A stretch of DNA of 64,000 nt from a virus: positions 1 to 64,000 of IMG/VR virus record IMGVR_UViG_3300025133_008097; one strand, 5' to 3'. Shown here in pieces: positions 30,648-39,718 of this stretch. Both the position numbers and the translations under genes were made by a program. Numbering within the stretch: the first letter of the stretch is position 1; each line of letters begins with the position of its first letter. The notes under the pieces were generated by a model, which was given only the letters and a program-made list of their open reading frames with translations, was not told the origin of the DNA and did not search any database.

Positions 30648-32027
30648 ATGTCGGACGTTTCCACTGAGACCTTCACAATTAAAAATGTTAACTGCGAGTT
30701 TCTTCTGTGTTGTCCTACTGTGCTGGACTCTGCTCTCGGCAATCGTCGATTATTTAATGCCACGAGGGGTCTTTCTCATGCAATGCGTGGAATTAATTAT
30801 GTTCGTCGGGCGATAATGCCTAATCCAGTCCCGGGGATAGTGGTCGGGTATCAAACCACCGCATCTCCTATAATTCAAAATCCTGCCGATGCGGCGCGCT
30901 ATATGGCAGCCCAACGACCGAACTTCGAGGCGTTCAACTTTATCTATAAGGTGTACCAGCCTTGCCTATACGGCACATCGGACGGATCCCTCCTACCCAA
31001 AGATTTCGAATCTGATCGGGAAGAAATCTTTAAAAGGAAGGTGGGAGCCATGAAAGACATTACTGTTTCCTTGAGTGCTAATTCAGTGCAAGGAGCAATT
31101 CCGCCCGGCACCTATGTGAAAGTAAAATATGAAGATATCCGCCGCGCCAAAAATCCTCAGATAATAGAGATAGGTGAAAAGATTTTTGATATTGCCCTAG
31201 CGCAAGGGCCGCCTCCAGGCAATCCTTTTATTTTGGGCGGCCCTTATGGAGCGGCCGGAACCGTTGGTTCCACTGGCGCAGTTGAAGGAACACCGTTTGT
31301 TACAGAACAGGCACCTAATAATCCGGATGTGAAGGGAGACGACACGGGCCCGATTATTGGCCTAGGTCGATATTCTTCTGGCGTACGCAATGATAATCTT
31401 AAGATTCTTGAGCGCTATATGGAACAATATGGAGTTACCAATAGATACGTGAAGATTGCTATTTTGGGGGTGGTTTCAAAAGAATCGGGCCTAAAGCCCC
31501 AATCAGAGTATGGATGGTCGAACGCATCCGTTGAGCGCTCGCGGAAATTCTTTGGCGGCCGCGTAAAGATGTTCAACGATACTGAACTTAAAGCACTAAT
31601 GCAAGATGATGTTCTGTGGTTTAGTCACATCTATGGGCCCAAGTTTTTCGGTCCTGGATCAAGAGGTTCTTGGGCGGACCATACGGGCGAAAGAGATGGC
31701 TACAATTACCGCGGCCGCGGCTTCAATCAGATCACTTTTAAAGCAAGTTATAGAAAATATGGCAGACTCGCAGGCCTCGATTTGGTAGGAAACCCGGACC
31801 TACTTAATGATCCAGAGCATGCAGCCAATGCTGCAGTGGCATTTTTAGTTAATGGACTTAAGAATCCGAAATCACCGGTGAAAGAGGATATCAATAATGT
31901 TTCGAGTCAGCGCGACGCCAATATCGTCGTCGCCCGCGCAAATGCTGGATGGGGGAAATCCCTCACAAACACTTCTGTGCAAGGTGCCATTAGCGCCACC
32001 AACAAAGCGAGCCACTTGTTTGTGTAA
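30648..32027 (+). CDS. Virion-associated lysozyme, GH19-type C-terminal domain
   Basis: 459 residues. The N-terminal about 190 residues have no known hydrolase motif (FTIKNVNCEFLLCC; PPGTYVKVKYEDIRRA) and look like a virion-attachment or OB-type domain. A Gly/Pro-rich linker covers about 190-240. The C-terminal domain has VVSKESGLKPQSEYGW with the probable catalytic Glu near 278, and GYNYRGRGFNQITFKASY plus AGLDLVGNPDLL, which are marks of GH19 chitinase/lysozyme enzymes. It should cut peptidoglycan during entry, like the tail lysozyme of T4 gp5. The first gene of the baseplate block. Confidence 0.82.
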   Translation: MSDVSTETFTIKNVNCEFLLCCPTVLDSALGNRRLFNATRGLSHAMRGINYVRRAIMPNPVPGIVVGYQTTASPIIQNPADAARYMAAQRPNFEAFNFIYKVYQPCLYGTSDGSLLPKDFESDREEIFKRKVGAMKDITVSLSANSVQGAIPPGTYVKVKYEDIRRAKNPQIIEIGEKIFDIALAQGPPPGNPFILGGPYGAAGTVGSTGAVEGTPFVTEQAPNNPDVKGDDTGPIIGLGRYSSGVRNDNLKILERYMEQYGVTNRYVKIAILGVVSKESGLKPQSEYGWSNASVERSRKFFGGRVKMFNDTELKALMQDDVLWFSHIYGPKFFGPGSRGSWADHTGERDGYNYRGRGFNQITFKASYRKYGRLAGLDLVGNPDLLNDPEHAANAAVAFLVNGLKNPKSPVKEDINNVSSQRDANIVVARANAGWGKSLTNTSVQGAISATNKASHLFV

Positions 32028-32041
32028 GGAAAGGAGTTGTT

Positions 32042-33013
32042 ATGGCGATTAATGATGCATATGATGCCGATGTCTTAAACGACGTAGAAAGACAGCACTA
32101 TGATGCTTTGGATGATATCGGTAAAGCTCGGTTTATTGGAGTAGGGTACCAGGGACGTAAACTTTATGATTGTCCCAAATACGATGTAACGCAGGACGAC
32201 AAAGTCATTCAGAATGGTAATTCCTTTATTGTTCTTGGATACGACCGGCCACACTCTCGGGCGAGTGGATTCGGCGCAACGGGTAACAAGTGTTCGTCGA
32301 TGGATATTGTGGTGGGGAGACTAGGGTACCAGGCCCGTTCTCATACACCTCTGGGCAAGGAAAAAATAGTAAGTCCTAACTTTAAAAAGGACGCTGCCCG
32401 TATTTATATTAGTCAACGAGCGGCTGTTGATGATATCAAGTATTTTGGTTTGGCCAAAGGAACCGTGGGTAATGTAAAAATGGGCGCCCCCCGATCAACG
32501 ATCGCTCTCAAGGCCGACACTTTACGTTTCATTGCTCGGGAAAATATTAAGTTTGTTACCAAGACAGACAAAAAGAACTCTCAAGGAGGAAAGCTTGCTA
32601 ATGCGTGGCAGGGGCAGTACGGCATAGACCTGATCGCAATGAATGATGACTCGGATATGCAACCCATGGTTAAGGGAAACAACCTAAGAGAATGTTTGAG
32701 CGAGATGATGGATCACATCAACGAACTCCGTGACAAACTGGTAACAGTGTTGGACTATCAGCGTAACTTAACCCAAACGCTTCTTACCCACACACATCGT
32801 ACAATGTTTTACGGGTTAACCTCAGCTCCCGACTTTGAACAACTGATGCCCAAAGGTATTGAGTCAATGCTGAATACGGCCATGAATGTTGAGATCCCTG
32901 CAATGTCGGACGACCTTATGAAGTCAACAGAAATTGTTAAAAACTATTTATGTGCACCCGGCGGAATGCGCCACCGAAAATATATCTTGAGTAAATATAA
33001 CAATACGAATTAA
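32042..33013 (+). CDS. Virion structural protein, probably baseplate
   Basis: 323 residues with an acidic start, a beta-rich centre (APRSTIALKADTLRFIAREN) and MQPMVKGNNLRECLSEMMDH before a helical stretch that ends in a His-rich turn (LLTHTHRTMFYG). Comparable segments occur in phage virion proteins near the tail spike or hub. Location between the lysozyme and a giant structural gene supports a baseplate-hub or spike role. Preceded by GGAAAGGAG. Confidence 0.6.
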   Translation: MAINDAYDADVLNDVERQHYDALDDIGKARFIGVGYQGRKLYDCPKYDVTQDDKVIQNGNSFIVLGYDRPHSRASGFGATGNKCSSMDIVVGRLGYQARSHTPLGKEKIVSPNFKKDAARIYISQRAAVDDIKYFGLAKGTVGNVKMGAPRSTIALKADTLRFIARENIKFVTKTDKKNSQGGKLANAWQGQYGIDLIAMNDDSDMQPMVKGNNLRECLSEMMDHINELRDKLVTVLDYQRNLTQTLLTHTHRTMFYGLTSAPDFEQLMPKGIESMLNTAMNVEIPAMSDDLMKSTEIVKNYLCAPGGMRHRKYILSKYNNTN

Positions 33014-33015
33014 TT

Positions 33016-36000
33016 ATGGCGACCACATCCTCTAAAGGCAATACTCTCGATTTTGACAGCATCAATGTATTTAAGAAATTTTCTTCTTATATGCCTTGGT
33101 ATGATAGCACTGGGGGTCACTATTCTGTTATTGTGCAGCCGGCTGCCATAGAATCCACAATAGAATTAGATGATACCGCGGCCCTCAAGGAGCAAGCAAT
33201 AGATGCTTTTATAGAATTCTACTTGCCAGAGTTCTATCCTTTTCTATATGAAAACGGCACCGGGAGTGACTTTTTAGCTACTTATACCACCATCCGATCA
33301 GAAATTTCGGACAGCTTAGTGTTCGTTAAAAATAGTGCGACTGAATCACCTTTTCCTAGTACCACAAAGTTTTTGTTTAGTACCACCTCTGGTGAAATTA
33401 ATTTTAAGCTGATTCGCTTGGGACTCTTGTCCCATGGGATGACACAAGAAGAGACCACCGCCAATATACAATCCATTGCTCGCGAGCTTCTGGTAACACG
33501 CGCCCGAAATCGAGACTGTCCTGACGATTTCGATAGTGGCCTCCCCTCATACAGTTCGGGGCTGCCATCTTTTGCTACGGCACGCACTTATTTTAACAAC
33601 CAACAAGGAATCTCCGCCTCCCCTGGTACTGCGACTCAAATGTCTTTGGGAACACTTACCGAGATTATAAATGATCTCCAAATCGCACTACGATCATATG
33701 AGCAGCAGGTTAACATGTTCCCAGCACCACTTCGGATTCCCTTAAGTTTGCCGGCAATTAGATCGGACCTTAAGCGACTTCTGGGGACATTAAAAATATA
33801 TATAACGAAAGACATTAACCTCTCGGGCTATGTTGTCTCTCCCTTTGGAGACGATGATACTTTACGACTAGAGTGGGATCCCCAACAGCAGATTCAATCT
33901 ATAAGCTATGAGATTGACATGGGAGATGATGCGGTGGAAGAACCTCTGAAGATAGGGCTCTTCTCTTTAGTGAAATATGGTGCGGCTACAAAAGATCGGT
34001 GGCTAATGGCAACCATAGCTAATCAATATGCGATTCGAGAAGACTTTAGATCTAATAACACCGCATTGGGCCCAGGCCTGCCCTCGTTTCTTGAGTTTGT
34101 GGAAAACACCTACAGGGACCTCTTGGTCGACCCTTCTGCAAACCCAAGCGCCGGGGAAACAGCTATCAATTTCACCGGCCCCCCCATTCCTGGCGTCAAC
34201 GCGGACTTATATAGTAAGGTTTTCAACGGCCGCGACCCAGATAGTCCCATCGATCTTGCCAACCCCTCAGCTTTGGCAGAAAAGATTAGTACCTTTATGA
34301 CCTCCGAAGAGGTAGGGAAGATTCAGGCCGCCCTCCAAAACCCGGTGCTCCTAACTGCCATGTATAATGATTCTAAGTCGAAATCTTATACGACGAATTT
34401 TCCTCTTCCGGAAATTATTGACGAGGTAATAGAACTTATTAACGCTGCTCAAGGGATAAGTGTCCAAACTGAAGAGAGGAGAAGGATCAAAGAAGAAATC
34501 TCAGCGATAGAATCTGAAATCACTTATTATGAAGAAAATGTCATCACGCTTTTTAATGATGGAACTATGGGGGGCACAGAAGATGACCTCGCTGCGTACG
34601 CCGATCTAAAAGTAGATCTACAAAATGCCCGTAATAGACTATCAAAAGCCAAACAAGGCGGGTCATCTGCAGCAACTTCCACACCAGGCGGCGGGACGTG
34701 CGAAGGGTCTGAATGTGCCGAGGGTATTGTTGATCGGGTTTTGTCGTTATTAGGCCTCGCTGATTTAATTGCAGAGGCGCTTATTTGTACAACGATGGGA
34801 ACAACCTTTTCCCTGGAGCGAATCAACCAAGCAATCGATCTAGGATTTAGTATTAAGGATTTCGTGGAAGATTACGGTTCTCCTGAGCTACCGCGTCCCA
34901 TGCTTATAATGCCGGATATGCCGTCTATTAATATTTCATTTTCGATCACTGGGGACCCTCCTCTCTGGAAACAGATCCGCGATATAATACTTCAGACATT
35001 GGCCGAAGTAGCCTTTGATATTATTAAAGGCATTGCTGAACTTATCAAGCACAACTGCGATAACTTATTGAATCGTCCCGAAAACGAGGGTGAGATAGAT
35101 TTAGCGAGTGCTGTGGCAAACAATCCTGTAGGTGGCAGCGCGGGGAATGGTCTTGACCCAACCTCACAAGACTTGGTTGACGAGGCCTTTGCCGCACACG
35201 GATTTGATCAAAATACAGGCTACGCTTATTTAAGTGCAATCGGCAGCCGGCTGACTCCTTTAGAGATATGTCGACTGTTCCACTCCCCTGATGCTGTCTC
35301 AGATGAGACCATCGAGAAAATTCGTTTAAGCAATCTTGAATTCGACGAAGAGAACATCCGAGCAATGCAAAGTCGAAACGAGATTCTAGGGTTCTTCCAG
35401 AGCATGGCCCAGATTGCGGATGTGTTTCAAATTTGCAATGACATTATTAATAATGTGGACATACGAGCTTCTTTTGAAAACTATTGTTTATCTTGCGACG
35501 ACATAGCATCCTTGGCCGATCAGGCCAGCATCCAGAAGCTCGCCGACTTCCTAAACGGCGACGGCATTCCAGTAGACGTCCCAGAGATTGATTTCTTGTG
35601 CCCCGAGAATGACAAGTTCGTGCCCAATCCGATTGTGAGTAGGGTAATACCTCAAGTGTATAACACTCTGATTGAGAATGTTAAGATGCAGTTTGTATAT
35701 TCGTTGGAAGCAGCCCGAGTTACTCTTTTGGAGCCCTTTGTTTCGGTTAATGAAAACCCAACCCTGCAGGCAGCCATAGGTGCGATTCCTCCCAAGATGC
35801 GACCACCAACCCCTCCCGCTATCGACCCAGCCTTCTTATCTATTTTGGTAGACCTTCTAAACACATTATCTAACGCTCAAATACAGATAGATCCAGATAT
35901 ATGTCCGGATGTAAACGTGGCAAAGTTTGGAGTCGACGTTGACGACTTCTTACCAATGTTGGGGGATTTAGCCGATATTTTGAACAATGCTTTGTCGATC

Positions 36001-39000
36001 CATGGAGGAACCATATCCGATGTGCAAACCAAACTGACAGAGATTCAGGATACTTTTGATAATTCCAGCGCCAATTCTATTCCCTATGTTACTTACGTTT
36101 TTCCCAAAGCTTTTAAGCGCGCTTGGGCCTCGAAGTCCCGGCAAGCTGTACCAGATTATCTAGATATAGATGGAACCGGCGATGCCAGCCGCAACGGCCG
36201 CTGGGCTGTTCGAACAAAATATCCCTATACGCCCGGCAATCCTTTGATTGGAAACCCCGGGAGCGCGACAACATATAAGTCCAACCTGAGAAATGACCGT
36301 CATTCGTCGGCCCTAGGCCGCCTCCAAATGAGATATTTCTTTCAAAACGACATGGGCTCTCTCTCAAATGAGTCCATAGCAATCCGATTTTCTTCTAATG
36401 ACGATATTGGACACGGGCGCCCCATAGTGCAGCTGCGCTACCCCGCCGGGCTTCTTGAGGGCGTCAGCGCTGCTGGTTACATCGAGATAGAATCCCCGGA
36501 TGAATCTTTTTCGCCCTTCTATCCCGCAGCCGGGGGGAGTGCTGGGACCAATCAGGCAGCCATTGATAGTAAATTGTCAGGAATGGGAACCGGCCCAGCC
36601 TTTAATCCCTATGCTTTTAATTTTACATATCCTCTCCTTCGGCAGCTGCAAACTCTAACTCCTGGTGCGATGAAGTGGCAGGACAGAAAGTATCTTGAGG
36701 ATAAACTACAAAAACAGGTATACCCCACAGCACTTAACGGTTTAATAGAGCGTACCTTTGATTATATTTATACTCGCGGTATTTTTAATATGCCGAAGCT
36801 GATGGCACTTAACCTCTTTAAAGATAACTCAAATTGCCGGCCCACCGATGTGGGAGACCTTCTCGACGTCCGCGGAATTATTGATCAAGGAAAGAAAAAT
36901 TTTAGACAGTCAGCTTGCCGAGATCCTGGCACCACACAAGAAAGAGTAAGTGACGCCTTAAAATTGTCACTTATAAATTTACTCATTCAGGTCCATATCG
37001 TTGAATTTTTAGTTAAAAACATTTTTGTTTTTGGAGCATTTAATTTTGGCGAGATTATGGATAAGTCAATTCTCAGAACCATGATGTTTAAGACCGTCGT
37101 CGCTCAGGTTGAAGATCAGTTAACTGCCGGCCGCCCCGACTTAAAAGATTTTATTTATGATCATTTTGCTATCGTAATGGAACGCAGTTCTTTGGGCCCC
37201 GATGCAGGATACCCGGCGCGCCAAGACGACGGGATTGCTCACTCTTATGCTCGCCCCCGATCGGCGGACCCGGACCTAAAAGATGGTGCTGATATTTCAT
37301 CTGTGGATTTTTCTAAGCTTGTGAACTTTTTGGTAGCGGAAAGAATCAATCATACGCTTGAAGAGTGTGGAGAAACTGTTAACACGCTTCAGTCAATTAA
37401 TAACGTGCTTAAGGGCGCCGGCGCGAACGAAGCCTGGGAGGATGTTTTTATTAAAGATATTATAGGTGTACGCGAGTGCCCATATGGTCGTACTTCTAAA
37501 TCCGAGAATGGTAGGATCTTTTTAAGCAAATATGTATGGTGGGACAGTATTTCTAATTGGAGTGATTTAGGAGCGTGCACGGTTGATATTCCATGGAATA
37601 AATTTTCGGACGATCCTACCGTGGAGAACAGTGTTCGCTTGGCGGAAAGAAATGCCTGGGACGCCGGCCACTCCGCTCTAGTCTCCGGTCTGGGGAACGG
37701 TGTGAGTCAAGAGATTATAGACGGCGCCGTCGAAAATTATATAATTAATCATGGCCCGCGCCCCTCTTCAATCACTAAGCGGCGCATTGGCTCCTTGCGA
37801 GAGATACTGGGGGATGCTAACGGTGGTGCAATGCCTATTGAAACTCCGCGAGCTATTGATTTTGTAGATCTTATGGAAGGGATTACGGGCCCTCGCCCAG
37901 TATTTGAGGGCCTCGCCTATGGTTATAAATTGATATTTAATTATCCCTATGAAGATTCCGATTATGCGGGTGGTGCAAATTTCGATTATGATCAAGATAA
38001 TAGCTTTTTTATAGAATCGTTTAAGACAACAGGCGACTCTAGAGATATAATGCGCCTCGCAATGCAAGTGCAGAAAAAGGGAGCCACTGGGGCTCAGGGA
38101 GAAGAGATGAATGCTATTCTCGATTCGGTCCAATCGGATATGATGCCCCAATCAGGCGCCAACAACGCAGGGTCCCAAGTACTAGGCGAACTGCTCACAA
38201 TTGAAATGAATTCTGTCGGGACTCTCAATGCAAATACAATTGCTGATGTTATTCTTGCTGGAAACTGGGAGCCTCCCCCCGGAATGGTCTCCACTGGAGG
38301 TAGTATAGAAGATAACGTAGATGCCGGCCTTTTCCAGGTCGAAGTAGATACTCACCCCCCAACAAACCCTTGGTCAGAAGATGTTAATGCGACTACTGCG
38401 TACTCTGTTATGCAGAACTTCAATAATCACTCAACAGATCGCTATCTAGAAACAATAAAGACCCATCCGGAGTTTTCGCGGTTCATGAACCAGACATTTA
38501 ATCCGGAACTTATTATGATGGTCCCCCTTCTTTATAATTTTGGTTTGACAAGTCACTTCTTCCCCGGCATCGAGAGAGACTTTCAGACCACTAAAAACGT
38601 TATTCTTAAGTTATTTGAAACAGTTGGAAACACTAATAAAACTCCTTCGATTATTCAACGGAATGCGGCCGACCGCCTAACCGATAGTTTTGGTTCATCA
38701 GGAATGAGCGATATGGATGAGAACATCCGCGAATATATCTTGAAAGCTTTAGCTTTGGCTCCCATCAAAATTTTGAAGGGTGTCGTCGAGTTAACCGACC
38801 CGCACGTGGCTATTTCTAAAATCATTAGAGATATCACCGGCCAGGCCTTTCTTCTAGTCTCGAATGCGATCGATACGGGAATCAGCCAGACGGCGGCCGG
38901 GATCACACCTTCCCCCGCCGATCCGGCATCGAGCATGCTAAAGGGAGTCCTAGAAAAGATGTCAGGAGAAGACTTGCTTGCCCTTGGTTTGTGCGGACTT

Positions 39001-39279
39001 AGTTCGCTTAATGCCCAGGCTGCCGCGGCCCTTCCCGATCCCCCCGGCCCTCTAGAGGCGCCCCTGCTAGGCCCTCGTCTTACTCTCGACGGCGTGGACT
39101 TTACCGGCTCGATCGCGGGAATGTTGATGATGCCGCCCGGGCCCATGGGACTTATCTATTTGCTTATCATGATCCTAGAGGGCTTGGGAGACGATCTGGA
39201 CGCCGCGGCAGAAGGTGGTACTACTAGCGCCGACCGCCAAAGCAATGTATCGGACGGTCAAACTCCAAATGTTTGTTAA
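33016..39279 (+). CDS. Giant virion protein (2,087 residues)
   Basis: No firm family match. A long coiled-coil-like segment lies near residues 475-545 (ERRRIKEEISAIESEITYY). Then comes GGGTCEGSECAEG, a Cys pair near 560, and a hydrophobic part (DRVLSLLGLADLIAEALI). Many segments are Asn/Asp/Pro-rich as in beta-structured tail proteins. Near the end a hydrophobic helix (GMLMMPPGPMGLIYLLIMIL) is followed by an acidic tail. It stands between hub-type genes and gp25, where T4 has baseplate components; no T4 counterpart of this length is known to me. A tape-measure role is possible but not supported by a mostly helical repeat pattern. It ends in a hairpin with a T run. Confidence 0.6.
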   Translation: MATTSSKGNTLDFDSINVFKKFSSYMPWYDSTGGHYSVIVQPAAIESTIELDDTAALKEQAIDAFIEFYLPEFYPFLYENGTGSDFLATYTTIRSEISDSLVFVKNSATESPFPSTTKFLFSTTSGEINFKLIRLGLLSHGMTQEETTANIQSIARELLVTRARNRDCPDDFDSGLPSYSSGLPSFATARTYFNNQQGISASPGTATQMSLGTLTEIINDLQIALRSYEQQVNMFPAPLRIPLSLPAIRSDLKRLLGTLKIYITKDINLSGYVVSPFGDDDTLRLEWDPQQQIQSISYEIDMGDDAVEEPLKIGLFSLVKYGAATKDRWLMATIANQYAIREDFRSNNTALGPGLPSFLEFVENTYRDLLVDPSANPSAGETAINFTGPPIPGVNADLYSKVFNGRDPDSPIDLANPSALAEKISTFMTSEEVGKIQAALQNPVLLTAMYNDSKSKSYTTNFPLPEIIDEVIELINAAQGISVQTEERRRIKEEISAIESEITYYEENVITLFNDGTMGGTEDDLAAYADLKVDLQNARNRLSKAKQGGSSAATSTPGGGTCEGSECAEGIVDRVLSLLGLADLIAEALICTTMGTTFSLERINQAIDLGFSIKDFVEDYGSPELPRPMLIMPDMPSINISFSITGDPPLWKQIRDIILQTLAEVAFDIIKGIAELIKHNCDNLLNRPENEGEIDLASAVANNPVGGSAGNGLDPTSQDLVDEAFAAHGFDQNTGYAYLSAIGSRLTPLEICRLFHSPDAVSDETIEKIRLSNLEFDEENIRAMQSRNEILGFFQSMAQIADVFQICNDIINNVDIRASFENYCLSCDDIASLADQASIQKLADFLNGDGIPVDVPEIDFLCPENDKFVPNPIVSRVIPQVYNTLIENVKMQFVYSLEAARVTLLEPFVSVNENPTLQAAIGAIPPKMRPPTPPAIDPAFLSILVDLLNTLSNAQIQIDPDICPDVNVAKFGVDVDDFLPMLGDLADILNNALSIHGGTISDVQTKLTEIQDTFDNSSANSIPYVTYVFPKAFKRAWASKSRQAVPDYLDIDGTGDASRNGRWAVRTKYPYTPGNPLIGNPGSATTYKSNLRNDRHSSALGRLQMRYFFQNDMGSLSNESIAIRFSSNDDIGHGRPIVQLRYPAGLLEGVSAAGYIEIESPDESFSPFYPAAGGSAGTNQAAIDSKLSGMGTGPAFNPYAFNFTYPLLRQLQTLTPGAMKWQDRKYLEDKLQKQVYPTALNGLIERTFDYIYTRGIFNMPKLMALNLFKDNSNCRPTDVGDLLDVRGIIDQGKKNFRQSACRDPGTTQERVSDALKLSLINLLIQVHIVEFLVKNIFVFGAFNFGEIMDKSILRTMMFKTVVAQVEDQLTAGRPDLKDFIYDHFAIVMERSSLGPDAGYPARQDDGIAHSYARPRSADPDLKDGADISSVDFSKLVNFLVAERINHTLEECGETVNTLQSINNVLKGAGANEAWEDVFIKDIIGVRECPYGRTSKSENGRIFLSKYVWWDSISNWSDLGACTVDIPWNKFSDDPTVENSVRLAERNAWDAGHSALVSGLGNGVSQEIIDGAVENYIINHGPRPSSITKRRIGSLREILGDANGGAMPIETPRAIDFVDLMEGITGPRPVFEGLAYGYKLIFNYPYEDSDYAGGANFDYDQDNSFFIESFKTTGDSRDIMRLAMQVQKKGATGAQGEEMNAILDSVQSDMMPQSGANNAGSQVLGELLTIEMNSVGTLNANTIADVILAGNWEPPPGMVSTGGSIEDNVDAGLFQVEVDTHPPTNPWSEDVNATTAYSVMQNFNNHSTDRYLETIKTHPEFSRFMNQTFNPELIMMVPLLYNFGLTSHFFPGIERDFQTTKNVILKLFETVGNTNKTPSIIQRNAADRLTDSFGSSGMSDMDENIREYILKALALAPIKILKGVVELTDPHVAISKIIRDITGQAFLLVSNAIDTGISQTAAGITPSPADPASSMLKGVLEKMSGEDLLALGLCGLSSLNAQAAAALPDPPGPLEAPLLGPRLTLDGVDFTGSIAGMLMMPPGPMGLIYLLIMILEGLGDDLDAAAEGGTTSADRQSNVSDGQTPNVC

Positions 39280-39293
39280 AAAAACATTTTTTT
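39267..39293 (+). terminator. AT-rich hairpin with T run after the giant gene
   Basis: AAATGTTT (39267-39274) pairs with AAACATTT (39282-39289), giving an 8-bp stem with a 7-base loop. The T run continues to 39293. The stop codon lies in the loop region. The stem has only one G-C pair, so termination would be weak or partial. Confidence 0.4.
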
Positions 39294-39316
39294 GATATTT
39301 ATTAGGAGGGCTCATT

Positions 39317-39700
39317 ATGTCATCTGGACTTGCACCACGATTACCTGTTACTACTAGTAGATTTGATTTGATACAAGATTATGAAGCCCTCGTGGCTCAA
39401 AATCTTAAAATGCTTATTCTTACCAACCCGGGAGAAAGGATCATGGATATTAATTTTGGGGTGGGAATGCGTAAGTATTTGTTTGAGATGAACGATGATA
39501 CAACATATGCCTCGATCGCTAGCAAAATCAGGAGCCAGGTCACCCGGTATCTCTCTTTTGTGGAGATCCTTAAAATTGAATTCAACACACGCGAAGATAA
39601 CCCGGATTTGTATCCTCACACCGTGCGCGCAACTATAACTTTTAAGATTGTGCCGCTGCAAGTGACAAGCTTGCTGCAAATTGATACAAATACGAACTAA
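39317..39700 (+). CDS. gp25: T4 gp25-like baseplate wedge protein
   Basis: 127 residues of the GPW/gp25 family. TNPGERIMDINFGVGMRKYLFE is the conserved core and TYASIASKIRSQVTRYL the following helix. This protein sits at the junction of baseplate wedge and sheath and has structural similarity to the start of the contractile sheath. GGAGGG is directly upstream. Its presence shows the phage has a contractile tail. Confidence 0.92.
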   Translation: MSSGLAPRLPVTTSRFDLIQDYEALVAQNLKMLILTNPGERIMDINFGVGMRKYLFEMNDDTTYASIASKIRSQVTRYLSFVEILKIEFNTREDNPDLYPHTVRATITFKIVPLQVTSLLQIDTNTN

Positions 39701-39718
39701 TTATGGGGAGGTAGATAC

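Noticed and set aside
38655-39146. 163-codon minus-strand frame
   Set aside because: Gly/Ser/Pro/Arg-rich shadow of the GC-rich end of the 2,087-residue gene.
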